A stretch of 64,000 nucleotides of DNA. Source: Mordavella massiliensis. GTDB taxonomy: Bacteria > Bacillota > Clostridia > Lachnospirales > Lachnospiraceae. This document shows, piece by piece, positions 41,491-51,462 of the stretch. Positions within the stretch are counted from its first letter, which is position 1; the number at the start of each line of letters is the position of its first letter. Position numbers and translations under genes: made by a program. The stretch lies in NCBI RefSeq assembly GCF_016901695.1, contig NZ_JACJKS010000007.1:62001-126000 (forward strand). The letters run 5' to 3'. The notes under the pieces were generated by a model. That model worked only from the letters and a program-made list of their open reading frames with translations, ran no database searches and was not told the DNA's origin.

Positions 41491-42537
41491 TCACTTCCGG
41501 GATGTGTTCTGCAGTTCCTCAAGCTGCCGCTTTAGCCGGGCAATCTCCTCGTCCCGCCTGTCCAGCATTTCTTTCTGTGTGTCAATAGTACACTTGCGTT
41601 CCTCAAGTACAATATTTTTATCCGAGAGCTCCCGCCTCATCCCGTTGATCTCTTCCTGCATCTCATCGATCATATACTGGACTGTATTCCGGTCCAGCTC
41701 CTTCAGTTCCTTTGAGAACATCTCCATCACCTTCTCCACATTGCAGCACAGCTCGTAGATCTCCCCGTACAGCTCCTTGAAATCCGGGTAGGACTCCAGG
41801 AGAGCCTCTATCCTGGCAGGATCGTCTGTACTGAAAAATAAAAGCCATGCTTCCAGCTTGTTTCTGATACCTTTATTCTGCACAATCCCGGCAAATATGT
41901 CAAGTGCGATAAAGCAGTATTCCTGGAGAAGGTCCACCTCCAGACCAGTGTCAGAGCGCTGGGAAAAATGATGGATATAGTCGCACGGAAAATCCCGGAA
42001 TTCTGCCGGACTCTTCTCATACAGGACGATCGTGTACACCTTCTGTATATCCCGGTAGCTGAAACCTTTTCCCCGCTCTCCCCTCACTCTCTTATACTGC
42101 CTCAGAAGAAGGTCTGAGGAATAGCAGGCGCTTCTCTGGCCCGGGAACCGGTAGCCCATCTTTTGCACCTCCACATTCGCTATACTGTGATCTTCCAGTT
42201 CAATGACAATGTCCATAACTACAAGAGAGCACTCATCTGCGATCCTGACAGAGTCATTCGGGATAACCTTCAGGATCTTCACCGTCTGCCCCAGCACCAG
42301 CGACAGGAATTCTTCCAACCTCTCCGGCGTGTTCTCAGGGTTCATGATCTCTTTAAAAAAAGAGTCATATAAGATCTTAACCCCCTTATTCCCGGTACAG
42401 AAATCCAAAAATTCCTGTCTCTGCTCTTCACTCCACCCCAGATACACAGCGGAAAGCCTCTCATCCTCGAAGATCTCTTCCAGCAATTCCCTGCGCGTGC
42501 GTATCGTGGGAAAATACTTCTGCAAAATGCCAGCCAT
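41491..42537 (-). CDS. Rpn/PDDEXK_2 family nuclease-like protein
   Basis: A 348-residue protein of the Rpn/PDDEXK_2 family (often called putative transposase). The first 150 residues have DSFFKEIMNPENTPERLEEF (a KxLF-like start) and the core VVMDIVIELEDHSIANVEVQ, where Asp and Glu-x-Gln match the endonuclease motif. YKRVRGERGKGFSYRDIQKV follows. The C-terminal 80 residues are a coiled coil. The start at 42537 follows GGAGGG. Such genes are common, multi-copy and recombination-linked in Lachnospiraceae. Monocistronic with its own terminator. Confidence 0.75.
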   Translation of the reverse strand: MAGILQKYFPTIRTRRELLEEIFEDERLSAVYLGWSEEQRQEFLDFCTGNKGVKILYDSFFKEIMNPENTPERLEEFLSLVLGQTVKILKVIPNDSVRIADECSLVVMDIVIELEDHSIANVEVQKMGYRFPGQRSACYSSDLLLRQYKRVRGERGKGFSYRDIQKVYTIVLYEKSPAEFRDFPCDYIHHFSQRSDTGLEVDLLQEYCFIALDIFAGIVQNKGIRNKLEAWLLFFSTDDPARIEALLESYPDFKELYGEIYELCCNVEKVMEMFSKELKELDRNTVQYMIDEMQEEINGMRRELSDKNIVLEERKCTIDTQKEMLDRRDEEIARLKRQLEELQNTSRK

Positions 42538-42722
42538 CTGTTTCCCTCCATACTTTTCCTTCGTGTTTCGTCTTTTGGTTCCATTCATTCACGGGTACGT
42601 TTTCCGATGCGGAAGTTCCGAAAATGAGAACGCCCTGCGGCGTATAGATGATCTCTTCTTTGAGAGATGTCCCCGGCAGAAGAACTCCGCCGGGATATGA
42701 TAAGAATAACATAAAGCGAAGA

Positions 42723-42759
42723 AGACGGCAAGGGCTTTTCTACAAAGCTCTTACCGTCT
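42723..42759 (-). terminator. Terminator of the V-type ATPase operon
   Basis: An imperfect long hairpin (AGACGG..AAGC against GCTT..CCGTCT) just after the subunit D stop, followed by TCTTCGCTTT on the minus strand. Confidence 0.6.
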
Positions 42760-42773
42760 CCCGGTCTTACCTG

Positions 42774-43397
42774 CTACCCCGCCTTCTGCTTGCGCCGCTT
42801 GATCACCTTCAGCCTGGTGAACTCTTCTCTCTCTTTCTCCTCCAGGGCGTTGGTGATGTCGTGCACGAGAGTGGTGTACATGGGGATCGTGATATTCTGG
42901 AGGGCGTTGGCCCTCTTCTGTGTCTTCTTGATGTTGGTGGCAAGGCGGTAGGCCGCGTTCTCCACCATGGAGAGCTTCACGGTTAGGTCCTTCACCTTGC
43001 GGAAGGCGTCCGCCGCCCGGTCCACGGACTCCCTCGTGTTGCTGAAGGCGTAGGTGGGCGCCGGCGTCTGCGGCGTGTATTTCACATGGGGGATCTCCGT
43101 CCCCATGATGCTCCGTGTCTGGATAACGACGGAGTCCTCGATGGGCACGGTGTAGGCGACCTGGGAAACCAGGCTGATCCCGTTCTCAATATTGGCTTTC
43201 TGCAGGCACTGGTAGGCGTAGGTGAAGGTGCTGTCGATCTCCTCCTGGATGCTGCGGGCCTGGTCGATCAGCTCCATCAGCTCCCGGATGAGGATGTTCC
43301 GCTTCTTGTCCATCAGCTCATAGCCCTGCCTGGCCAGCGCAAGCGAGTTCTTGGCCAGCATCAGATTACCCTTTGTGGGAAATGTGCGCGGATCCAT
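42774..43397 (-). CDS. ntpD: V-type ATPase subunit D
   Basis: A 207-residue, almost wholly helical protein with the family N-terminus PRFPTKGNLM-like (RTFPTKGNLMLAKNSLALAR) and long coiled-coil arms at each end. In V-type ATPases it is the central rotor shaft. Last gene of the operon, 39 bases after subunit B. Confidence 0.92.
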   Translation of the reverse strand: MDPRTFPTKGNLMLAKNSLALARQGYELMDKKRNILIRELMELIDQARSIQEEIDSTFTYAYQCLQKANIENGISLVSQVAYTVPIEDSVVIQTRSIMGTEIPHVKYTPQTPAPTYAFSNTRESVDRAADAFRKVKDLTVKLSMVENAAYRLATNIKKTQKRANALQNITIPMYTTLVHDITNALEEKEREEFTRLKVIKRRKQKAG

Positions 43398-43436
43398 CTG
43401 ACCCCTCCTTTCCTGTCGTGAAAGCAGATCCTGCTG

Positions 43437-44867
43437 TTACCGGTTTGCGATGGAGCCCGGGGCTGCGCTGGTCGTCACGCCCTCGCCCCGCTTTGTGGGA
43501 TGGTAGTATTTCTCCAGGATCTTCGTGTCCACACGGTCCAGTTCCTCTTTCGGCAGCCGGCCCAAAAGCTCCCATCCCAGGTTCAGCGTCTCCTCGATGG
43601 ACCGGTTCTCCTCCGGCCCCTGCCCGATGTATGTCTCTTCAAATTCTTTCCCGAAAGCCAGGTACTCCTTGTCGATGGGCGACAGCTCGTCCTCGCCGAT
43701 GACGGAGGCCAGGTTCCGGGCATCCCCCACCTTGGCGTAGGCGGAGAAAAGCTGGTTGGCCAGATCCTGGTGATCCTCCCTCGTGTAGCCCTCCCCGATG
43801 CCGTCCTTCATGAGACGGGACAGGGATGGCAGCACGCTGACAGGCGGGTAGATGGACTGGCCGTTCAAGTTCCGGTCCAGCACGATCTGTCCCTCTGTGA
43901 TATACCCGGTCAGGTCCGGGATCGGGTGGGTGATGTCGTCATTCGGCATGGTGAGGATGGGGATCTGGGTCACGGACCCGTTCACCCCCTGGACGATGCC
44001 GGCCCGCTCATAGATGGCCGCAAGTTCGCTGTACAGGTAGCCCGGATACCCCTTCCGGCTTGGGATCTCCCCCTTGGAGGAGGAGACCTCGCGCATGGCC
44101 TCCGCAAAGGAGGTCATGTCCGTCAGGATGACCAGGATGTGCATGTTCTGTTCAAAGGCCAGGTACTCGGCCACTGTGAGCGCCACCTTGGGCGTGATGA
44201 GCCTCTCCACCACCGGGTCGTTGGCCAGGTTGAGGAACATGGCCACGTGGTCCGCCACGCCGCTCTCTTCAAAGGTCCGGCGGAAGAAATCCGCCACGTC
44301 ATGCTTGACGCCCATGGCGGCGAAGACGATGGCGAATTCCTCGTCCGAGTCCTCCCCCAGGGAGGCCTGCTTCACAATCTGGGCCGCCAACTGGTCGTGG
44401 GGCAGACCGTTGCCCGAGAAGATGGGCAGCTTCTGTCCGCGGATCAGGGTGGTCAGGCCGTCGATGGCGGAGATGCCGGTGCGGATGTAGTTTCTCGGGT
44501 ATTCCCGTTTGACCGGGTTGAGGGGCAGGCCGTTCACATCCCGCTTCAGCTTGGATCCGAGAGGGCCCAGGTCGTCGATGGGCTGTCCGATGCCGTTGAA
44601 GGTGCGCCCCAGCATCTCTTTTGACAGGGCGATCTCCATGGGATGCCCGGTAAGGCGGGTGTGGGTGTTCTTGAGGGACATATTCTCCGACCCTTCAAAC
44701 ACCTGGATCACGGCCCTGTCCTCGTACAGCTCGATGATGCGGCCGATCCGCCGCTCGTTCCCGTTCAGGACAAATTCCACGATCTCGTCAAAGAAGGCGC
44801 CCTGGATGCCTTCCAGTGCGATGAGGGGGCCGTTTATGCTGCTCAGTCCCAGATATTCTATTGGCAT
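43437..44867 (-). CDS. ntpB: V-type ATPase subunit B
   Basis: A 476-residue non-catalytic nucleotide-binding subunit. Markers: [32 protein letters not shown] in place of a canonical P-loop (as expected for B), and [19 protein letters not shown]. It alternates with subunit A in the A3B3 head. Length is normal; 18 bases after subunit A. Confidence 0.96.
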   Translation of the reverse strand: MPIEYLGLSSINGPLIALEGIQGAFFDEIVEFVLNGNERRIGRIIELYEDRAVIQVFEGSENMSLKNTHTRLTGHPMEIALSKEMLGRTFNGIGQPIDDLGPLGSKLKRDVNGLPLNPVKREYPRNYIRTGISAIDGLTTLIRGQKLPIFSGNGLPHDQLAAQIVKQASLGEDSDEEFAIVFAAMGVKHDVADFFRRTFEESGVADHVAMFLNLANDPVVERLITPKVALTVAEYLAFEQNMHILVILTDMTSFAEAMREVSSSKGEIPSRKGYPGYLYSELAAIYERAGIVQGVNGSVTQIPILTMPNDDITHPIPDLTGYITEGQIVLDRNLNGQSIYPPVSVLPSLSRLMKDGIGEGYTREDHQDLANQLFSAYAKVGDARNLASVIGEDELSPIDKEYLAFGKEFEETYIGQGPEENRSIEETLNLGWELLGRLPKEELDRVDTKILEKYYHPTKRGEGVTTSAAPGSIANR

Positions 44868-44885
44868 GTCTGTTCTTCCCCCTTT

Positions 44886-46655
44886 TTACGCATTTTTCTC
44901 CAGCACGCGCTGGTAGAAGCTGTCAATGTCCCGCCGGTACTGGGCGAACATCTCCAGCCGGTCGTTTGGCACATCGTACTTGATGGCGATGACCCGCTCA
45001 AATATATTCTCGGATTTCAGCACGGACATGGGATGCCCCATAGTCACAAGGGCCCGCGCCTGCTTGTACAGGTAGAGGATCGTATCCATCATGAGGAACT
45101 GCTTCTCCATGGACACGCAGGTGTCGTCCTTGTGGAAGGCGTTCTGCTGCAGGAATCCGAGCCGGATGACCCGGGCGATCTCCAGGATCAGCTTCTGGTC
45201 GTCCGGCAGCACGTCGCTGCCGATCAGCTTCACGATCTCCAGAAGGCTGCTCTCCTGGTTGAGGAGCGCCATGAGCCGGTTCCGGTAATCGATGAATTTG
45301 GGCGACACGTTGTCCTGATACCAGGGCGCCAGATCCGTCAGGTACTCGCTGTAGCTGGACAGCCAGTGGATGGCCGGGAAATGCCGGGCGTAGGCAAGGC
45401 TCTTGTCCAGCCCCCAGAAGCAGCGCACGAAACGCTTCGTATTCTGGGTCACAGGCTCGGAGAAATCCCCGCCCTGGGGCGACACGGCGCCGATGATGCT
45501 GACCGAGCCGTCCGTTCCGTTTAAGTTGTGCATCATGCCCGCCCGCTCGTAGAACGCCGAGAGGCGGGAGGCCAGGTAGGCCGGAAATCCTTCCTCTGCA
45601 GGCATCTCCTCCAGGCGCCCGGACAGTTCCCGCAGGGCCTCTGCCCAGCGGGACGTGGAGTCCGCCATGATAGCCACGTCGTAGCCCATATCCCGGTAGT
45701 ACTCCGCCAGCGTCAGGCCGGTATAGATGCTGGCCTCGCGGGCCGCCACCGGCATGTTGGACGTGTTGGCAATGAGGGTGGTCCGGTCCATCAGGGGATT
45801 GCCGGTCCGCGGGTCTGTCAGTTCGCCGAATTCTTCCAGCACCTGGGTCATTTCATTGCCCCGCTCGCCGCAGCCGATGTAGATGATGATGTCCGCGTCA
45901 GACCACTTGGCGATCTGGTGCTGGGTCATGGTCTTGCCTGTCCCGAACCCGCCGGGGATGGCCGCTGTGCCGCCCTTGGCGATGGGGAACATGGTATCTA
46001 TGATGCGCTGTCCCGTCACAAGGGGGACAGACGCGGCAAACCGCTGGCTTACCGGCCTCGCCTTCCGGATCGGCCAGCGCTGGGCCATGGGGATCCCGCG
46101 CTCCTCCCCGCTGCCGGTCCGAAGCGTAAGGAGAGGCTCCGTGATCGTGTAGCTCCCGTCCGGGACCACGGAGACCACCGTCCCCTCCAGATCCGGCGGC
46201 ACCATGCATTTATGCACGATGGCGCGCGTCTCCGGCACCTCCGCAAAAATGTCGCCGCCGTGGAGATAGTCCCCCTCCCGCACGGTGATATGCGTCTCCC
46301 AGCGCTTCATCTCATCCAGGGAGTCCACAGACACGCCCTTTGTGATAAAGGCGCCGCCGCTCTCGGAGATCTTTTCCAGGGGCCGCTCAATGCCGTCAAA
46401 GATGTTGTCCAGGATGCCGGGGGCCAGAAGAACGGACACAGGTCCGCCGGAGGCCTCCACCGTCTCGCCGGGGCGCAGGCCGCTGGTCTCCTCATACACC
46501 TGGATGGTCGTCCGGTCCTTGTCCAGGGCGATGACTTCTCCCACAAGGCGCTCGCCGCCCACATAGACCATCTCCGACATGGCAAATCCCGTGTTCCCCT
46601 TCAGATAGATGACCGGGCCGTTGATCCCGTATATCTTTCCTGTCCTGTTAACCAA
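44886..46655 (-). CDS. ntpA: V-type ATPase catalytic subunit A (TTG start)
   Basis: A 589-residue catalytic subunit. The P-loop is PGGFGTGKTMTQHQ, followed by IIYIGCGERGNEMTQVL and PVAAREASIYTGLTLAEYYR with the catalytic Glu. An ATG at 46694 in frame would overlap subunit E by 47 bases and add 13 non-family residues. A TTG at 46655, preceded by GGGAGGTGA at seven bases, gives the canonical VNRTGKIYGINGPVIYLKGN start. I therefore choose TTG, which overlaps the subunit E stop by eight bases. Confidence 0.93.
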   Translation of the reverse strand: MVNRTGKIYGINGPVIYLKGNTGFAMSEMVYVGGERLVGEVIALDKDRTTIQVYEETSGLRPGETVEASGGPVSVLLAPGILDNIFDGIERPLEKISESGGAFITKGVSVDSLDEMKRWETHITVREGDYLHGGDIFAEVPETRAIVHKCMVPPDLEGTVVSVVPDGSYTITEPLLTLRTGSGEERGIPMAQRWPIRKARPVSQRFAASVPLVTGQRIIDTMFPIAKGGTAAIPGGFGTGKTMTQHQIAKWSDADIIIYIGCGERGNEMTQVLEEFGELTDPRTGNPLMDRTTLIANTSNMPVAAREASIYTGLTLAEYYRDMGYDVAIMADSTSRWAEALRELSGRLEEMPAEEGFPAYLASRLSAFYERAGMMHNLNGTDGSVSIIGAVSPQGGDFSEPVTQNTKRFVRCFWGLDKSLAYARHFPAIHWLSSYSEYLTDLAPWYQDNVSPKFIDYRNRLMALLNQESSLLEIVKLIGSDVLPDDQKLILEIARVIRLGFLQQNAFHKDDTCVSMEKQFLMMDTILYLYKQARALVTMGHPMSVLKSENIFERVIAIKYDVPNDRLEMFAQYRRDIDSFYQRVLEKNA

Positions 46656-47235
46656 CCTCGTCACCTCCCGGGAATATAAACTGGTCATACTCATTGGCGA
46701 GGGATGTCTTGAAGGAGTGGTCGATCAGAACGTTCCGCCCGCGGATGACAGCACGCATGCCGCCTGTGAAATCCTCCGCGCTGACCGTGAGGCGCGTGCC
46801 TGTCCTGCGCTCCAGTTCCTCCTTCTTCCCCTCGTCGGAGGGATTGATATAGATGGTCATCTCCTCCCACTTTGCATAGTCCAGGGCGCTCCGGATGCAG
46901 TTCTCGAGAAAGGCATCATAGTCCGGCGTCCGCATGAACGCCTGCACCAGCTCCGCGGCTTCCGCAAACACCTTGTCCTTGAGTTCCTGCTGCACCCTGC
47001 CCATCTCCCGCTTCAGATCCAGCTGGGCTTTCGCCATGGCCTGGTTCCTCTGCAGCCGGGCGTTGGTGCTCTCCGCCCGCACGCGGGTCTCGCTCTGGTG
47101 CATGGCCTCTCTTTTGTGATCCTCGAACACCTTCTCCAGCGCTGCCCTGTAGGAGCGGATGATCTCATTTCCCTCCGCCCGGGCCGCCTCCATGGAGACA
47201 GTCTGTATATGGCTGATCTTTTCTTCTAATGTCAA
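46648..47235 (-). CDS. ntpE: V-type ATPase subunit E
   Basis: A 195-residue protein: a long N-terminal charged helix (EKISHIQTVSMEAARAEGNE) that forms the peripheral stalk and a C-terminal alpha/beta domain that binds the head. It pairs with the small H/G subunit. Overlaps subunit A by eight bases. Confidence 0.88.
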   Translation of the reverse strand: MTLEEKISHIQTVSMEAARAEGNEIIRSYRAALEKVFEDHKREAMHQSETRVRAESTNARLQRNQAMAKAQLDLKREMGRVQQELKDKVFAEAAELVQAFMRTPDYDAFLENCIRSALDYAKWEEMTIYINPSDEGKKEELERRTGTRLTVSAEDFTGGMRAVIRGRNVLIDHSFKTSLANEYDQFIFPGGDEVG

Positions 47236-47253
47236 GAGGGATCCCTCCTTCTG

Positions 47254-47562
47254 CTATAATTTCAGTCCGATGGCTTCCGTGATATAGGAAGTGATAAAAT
47301 CCTTGCTCCGGCCGGTCCCGTGCCTGTCCGGTATCTCCACGAGCAGGGGCATCTTTCTCTCCAGGCGGAACTTGTCGATCATGTCCGGGAACTCCCTCCC
47401 CAGTTTTTCCGTCAGGAGCACGATCCCCACCGTCTTGTCCTGCAGTACGTTCTGGAGCGCGTCGTAGAGCTCCTCCCTCTCGTGGACGACAATGCCGTCC
47501 ACCCCTGCCAGGCGCATGCCCGTGTAGGTATCCACGTTGTCGCTGATGAGATACATCTTCAT
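47254..47562 (-). CDS. ntpF: V-type ATPase subunit F
   Basis: A 102-residue Rossmann-like protein starting MKMYLISDNVDTYTGMRLAG, the classic subunit F motif, with GIVLLTEKLGREFPDMIDKF following. It binds the rotor shaft. One base after subunit K and 18 before subunit E. Confidence 0.92.
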   Translation of the reverse strand: MKMYLISDNVDTYTGMRLAGVDGIVVHEREELYDALQNVLQDKTVGIVLLTEKLGREFPDMIDKFRLERKMPLLVEIPDRHGTGRSKDFITSYITEAIGLKL

Positions 47563-47563
47563 C

Positions 47564-48001
47564 TTACAACTGCCCCAGGATCATGAAAGAGATGATCAGC
47601 CCGTACAGGCAGACGCCCTCTGCCAGTCCCACGAAGATCAGCGATTTGCCGAGCACGCTGGAATCCTCGCTGATGGCGCCAAGGGCGGCGCTTGCCGCGC
47701 TCGCCACGGCGATACCGCCGCCGATACAGGAAAGACCGGTAACCAGAGCAGCCGCGATATAGCCAAGTCCCGTCGCGCTGGACGCCGCCGTCTCAGCCGC
47801 CGCCTCAGCCGCCTGCGCGTCCGCGCCCTGGAACATCATGATGCTTCCGATGATGCACGCGCCGAAGAAGAAAAACACGTTCGACGCCAGGGCTGCCTTG
47901 TAGCGGCCCTTTTTCTTTTCTCCCAGCAGGTAGTACCCGAAGGGGATGATGATGCTTAAGATCAGTGCTGCGATGAGAATGAGTCTCGGTGCAAGAGTCA
48001 T
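47564..48001 (-). CDS. ntpK: V-type ATPase membrane rotor subunit K (c)
   Basis: A 145-residue protein with four hydrophobic segments. The second hairpin is well conserved (GLSCIGGGIAVASAASAALG and FVGLAEGVCLYGLIISFMIL); the Glu in GLAEG is the ion-binding carboxylate. The first hairpin lacks an equivalent carboxylate and is separated by an Ala/Glu-rich loop. It forms the membrane ring. I do not assign H+ or Na+ specificity from the visible residues. Confidence 0.9.
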   Translation of the reverse strand: MTLAPRLILIAALILSIIIPFGYYLLGEKKKGRYKAALASNVFFFFGACIIGSIMMFQGADAQAAEAAAETAASSATGLGYIAAALVTGLSCIGGGIAVASAASAALGAISEDSSVLGKSLIFVGLAEGVCLYGLIISFMILGQL

Positions 48002-48016
48002 AGTGAAGCTCCTCCT

Positions 48017-49951
48017 TTATGATTTGTTCTTTTTCGTATATGGATCAAACGCCCGGCCGCTCCCTTTATAGAAACGGCTGAACATCTCGTAGTATTCCAG
48101 ACGGAGCACCTGGATGCCGACCACCAGGCCTTCCATCAGGCACACGAACAGGTTTCCGAAGACAATGACCGCCCAGTTGGGGCTCCCCTCCTCGGCGCCG
48201 GCCAGCATGAGCACCACCTCCATCATGGCTGCGTGGCTCACGGCAAACGCGCCGATACGGACAAAGGACAGGGTGTTGGAAAAGTAGCTGAGAAGGGTCT
48301 CAAAGAGCTCAAAGAACCCTTCCACGAGAAACATGACTTTGCTCTCCTTTTCCTTCTCCTTCCGCTTTCTGATCCGGTTTGTCAGCGGACGGCCGAATAG
48401 GATCAGAAGCAGCGGCGCCCCGAACATGACCGCCAGCACGACGCCGGCCGGCACCGCATGCCCTGTCATAAACAGGACGATCACCGCCACGGCAGAGCCG
48501 TAGAACACAAGCCCCGCCACGCCGTTGGCGTCAAACCAGGTCGCCTGTATGTCGTGCTCCCGCAGCCCGTTGACGATGTGCAGGACCATGGCGATGAGGA
48601 TGATCCCCATGCCGAAGGCCACGGACACGATGAACACGGTATTCAGCTTGCCCACAAAGGGCAGTGTGGTCATATGATCTATGGGCCGCAGCCACAGCGG
48701 CTCTATGATATCTTCAAACCCGAAGATGCTTCCGAACATGAACCCGAAGATCGTGGAGAAGATACCCGCCGTGGCGATGATGCCCGCCAGGGCCGCCTTC
48801 TTAAAGTGGTAGATCAGCGCGCCGCCGATCACCAGCAGAAGGCCCTGCCCCACGTCCCCGAACATGACCCCGAAGATGAAGGAGTAGGTGATCCCGACGA
48901 ACACAGTGGGGTCGATCTCCCCGTGGGCCGGAAGTCCGTACATCCGCACGAACATCTCAAAGGGGCGGAACACCTTCGGGTTGTCCAGCTTGGTGGGCGG
49001 CTCCCCGAAGTAACTGTCGTGGTCGTCTTCCACCACGATGAACACCTTGTCGTCGTCCTTTGCCTCCTCCATGAATTTCTCCACGTCATCGTCCGCCATC
49101 CAGCCGCACAGGATGTAGTAGTCTTCTTTTTTATCCTCCACTCTGGCCGCCATCTTGCGGGCGTCAAAATTGTGGGCAAGCTCCTCCAGCCGGTTCCTGG
49201 CAGCCACCAGCCGGGGCGCGTTCTTTGCGAGCGCTTCCGCCGCCTCCCGGTCGATGTCGTCCATCTGCTTCTGGAGGTCAAAGACCTGCTTTGCCATCTC
49301 CTGGCAGGCCTGCTCCGGCGTGCCGCTGTACTGGTTGGGAACCTCGATCCGCTCGAAATGCAGGGAGCGCAGCACGGCTTCCACCTTCTGGGCCTCCCCG
49401 GGGGAGACGAAGTACGCGCCGTACACCTCCGACTCGGTCTGCTGCCCCTTCACAAAGATAGCACCCAGGTCGCTGAGCAGGTATCTTTCCAGCTTCTGAT
49501 ACTGCTCCACCGGCAGTTTGCCGAAGCGGCAGGTGATGTAGCGGAACGAGAGGAGCCGCCCCAGATCCCCCTCCATGGGACGGAAAGGTTCGATCACCTT
49601 CTGCTTTGCCTGGAGTTCCTCCTGCTGCCGCTTCAGGACATCCTTCCTGGACTGGAATGTCAGGTACTTCTCGTTTGTTTCCCGGATCAGCTCAAAGATC
49701 TCGTCCAGTCCCATGGACGGATCCGGGCGGACCGCCTCCGGCTCATGTAAGAGCCCCACATACTGCTGAGCCTTCAGAAGCGCATCCCGGTAGGGATTGA
49801 TCTCCACAAAAGGCCGCAGGTTCTCCACCGTCTTCAGCTCAGACAGGGCTGATTCCAACTGGATCTCATACCGGGAGAGGTAGAGGTCCATGACCCGGTC
49901 AATGTCGTCTCTGGGCCCGGATATATTGACAAATTTCATCTTAACGATCAT
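48017..49951 (-). CDS. ntpI: V-type ATPase subunit I (a)
   Basis: A 644-residue protein. The N-terminal 320 residues are cytosolic and coiled, the C-terminal half has about seven membrane helices. Markers: GITYSFIFGVMFGDVGQGLL and SFVRIGAFAVSHAAMMEVVL, where the Arg is the conserved stator arginine facing the rotor carboxylate. Starts four bases inside subunit C's end. Confidence 0.94.
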   Translation of the reverse strand: MIVKMKFVNISGPRDDIDRVMDLYLSRYEIQLESALSELKTVENLRPFVEINPYRDALLKAQQYVGLLHEPEAVRPDPSMGLDEIFELIRETNEKYLTFQSRKDVLKRQQEELQAKQKVIEPFRPMEGDLGRLLSFRYITCRFGKLPVEQYQKLERYLLSDLGAIFVKGQQTESEVYGAYFVSPGEAQKVEAVLRSLHFERIEVPNQYSGTPEQACQEMAKQVFDLQKQMDDIDREAAEALAKNAPRLVAARNRLEELAHNFDARKMAARVEDKKEDYYILCGWMADDDVEKFMEEAKDDDKVFIVVEDDHDSYFGEPPTKLDNPKVFRPFEMFVRMYGLPAHGEIDPTVFVGITYSFIFGVMFGDVGQGLLLVIGGALIYHFKKAALAGIIATAGIFSTIFGFMFGSIFGFEDIIEPLWLRPIDHMTTLPFVGKLNTVFIVSVAFGMGIILIAMVLHIVNGLREHDIQATWFDANGVAGLVFYGSAVAVIVLFMTGHAVPAGVVLAVMFGAPLLLILFGRPLTNRIRKRKEKEKESKVMFLVEGFFELFETLLSYFSNTLSFVRIGAFAVSHAAMMEVVLMLAGAEEGSPNWAVIVFGNLFVCLMEGLVVGIQVLRLEYYEMFSRFYKGSGRAFDPYTKKNKS

Positions 49952-50994
49952 ATCTTGCGCCCTCCCACATACTCTAGTGTCTCAGCCGGAGATACGCCGT
50001 AGCGCACGCACTCCATGGCGGTCGTCAGCTTCTCCAGCTCCTGCTCCTTCAGAAAGAGGTACGTATTGACAGAGGCGATGGAGTAGGGATCGCTCCGCCG
50101 GTCTGCCAGGTACAGGTGATACAGGCAGTCCGCGTACATCTTCTCCACGGTATACTCGCTCCCGAAGGTATAGTGCCTTGCATACGACGTCTTCGCCACC
50201 GCCTGTCCGAACTCCTCCAGGGAGCCGGCCTCCACCATCTCGCGGATGAGGTCTGTCTTCATTTTATAGTGGATCGGGATCAGCAGCGCGTATATATCCG
50301 CCGGCTCCAGGCTGAAATATTTCTTCGCCCGGTAGATCCACTGGATATTCAGCAGGTTGATCTTAGATCCGCATTCCCGCGTAAAGATCTCCAGCTCCTT
50401 CTTCCGAAGCGCCTTCTTCCTCCCTCTCCACATGGATGTGAAGTAGTACAGGTTCAGGGCCAGGTCATAGTCGAACAGGGTCGCCGCCCGGCCATCCCGC
50501 AGTTTCCTGAGCGTATCGTAGTACTCGGTATCCCGCAGGTTCTCGATCACTTCATCTGTCGTCCGACAGCGGATCATCCGCTCGATGGAGACCTGGGAAT
50601 ACCGGTCGAAGAAGGTCCTCTTGTAGTTGATATCAAAGGGCTCCCGGTAGCGGTTGATGACAATGCGCAGGCAGTAGTTGATCAGGTCCACCTCGTACCG
50701 CTTCAGATAGAGCCGCAGCATCTTCCGCTGCTCCAGATTGCAGAAGCGGTAGATCTTCGTGTAGTCGTGGAAGAGCGACAACTGCAGGAGCTTCTCGATG
50801 TTTCCCCTGTGGATCAGCTCCGGATCCAGGTTCTCCAGCACATTCCGGTACGTCGTGTTCGCGATCAGGAAGGAGACGATCTCCGGCACGCTCTTCATGG
50901 CGCTGATCTCCTCAAAGTCTTTCTCTTTCAGGAGCTTTGCCTCCATGGCCCGCACCTTTGTGGTGAGCCCGCTGTAAGCAAGTAGATTCCCCAT
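49948..50994 (-). CDS. ntpC: V-type ATPase subunit C (d, AC39-like)
   Basis: A 348-residue helical protein that begins GNLLAYSGLTTKVRAMEAKL, typical of the AC39/subunit C family, and has three similar helical repeats. It caps the rotor ring and connects it to the central shaft. Three bases after the small H subunit and overlapping subunit I by four. Confidence 0.92.
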   Translation of the reverse strand: MGNLLAYSGLTTKVRAMEAKLLKEKDFEEISAMKSVPEIVSFLIANTTYRNVLENLDPELIHRGNIEKLLQLSLFHDYTKIYRFCNLEQRKMLRLYLKRYEVDLINYCLRIVINRYREPFDINYKRTFFDRYSQVSIERMIRCRTTDEVIENLRDTEYYDTLRKLRDGRAATLFDYDLALNLYYFTSMWRGRKKALRKKELEIFTRECGSKINLLNIQWIYRAKKYFSLEPADIYALLIPIHYKMKTDLIREMVEAGSLEEFGQAVAKTSYARHYTFGSEYTVEKMYADCLYHLYLADRRSDPYSIASVNTYLFLKEQELEKLTTAMECVRYGVSPAETLEYVGGRKI

Positions 50995-50997
50995 AGG

Positions 50998-51309
50998 CTA
51001 CACCTCTGTGATCCGGGCCAGTATCTCCCTGGCATACCTGGTGTGGTTCGCCTCGTACTCCTGACGGAGCTGTGCCGTCAGGCCTGCGTTCCCGTCCGCC
51101 TGCCCTTTCATAAGCCGCTCCTTCTCCTCCTCCAGTCCGTCCCGGATGGCCTGGATCTGTGCCTGGGTCTTCTCCTCCAGCTCCGCGTCAAAGGCCTTTC
51201 TTTTCTCTTCGTACTCTCTGTCGAGGACAGCCTTCTGCTCCTGTGCATGCTCGACGATGGCAGATGCGGCATCCTCTATTTCAGTCAATTTGTTGATAAC
51301 AGAGTCCAT
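50998..51309 (-). CDS. V-type ATPase small stalk subunit (H/G-like)
   Basis: A 103-residue coiled-coil protein (VINKLTEIEDAASAIVEHAQ, then a Glu/Lys/Arg-rich run) of the AhaH/NtpG type, the partner of subunit E in the peripheral stalk. First gene of the operon with its own promoter. Sequence conservation is low in this family, so the call leans on position. Confidence 0.8.
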   Translation of the reverse strand: MDSVINKLTEIEDAASAIVEHAQEQKAVLDREYEEKRKAFDAELEEKTQAQIQAIRDGLEEEKERLMKGQADGNAGLTAQLRQEYEANHTRYAREILARITEV

Positions 51310-51349
51310 AAAAAGCCTCCTTTTTGTAGGAAAATGCCAATTTACTCTT

Positions 51350-51377
51350 ATGATACACCTTTTTTCAAAAAAATCAA
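51350..51377 (-). promoter_or_regulatory. Promoter of the V-type ATPase operon
   Basis: On the minus strand TTGATT and TATCAT are spaced 16 bases, 41 bases before the first start codon and just after the thi terminator. Confidence 0.5.
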
Positions 51378-51403
51378 TTGTTTAAAGTAAGATTTCGGCA
51401 CAT

Positions 51404-51445
51404 AAAAAAAGACGCTGAAATCTTGTCTGAAATCAGCGTCTTTTT
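51404..51445 (-). terminator. Terminator of the suf-thi operon
   Basis: Stem AAAAAGACGCTGA against TCAGCGTCTTTTT with a 14-base loop; T-runs on both strands. It separates thiD from the V-ATPase promoter. Confidence 0.88.
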
Positions 51446-51462
51446 GATATTTTTTATTGACT

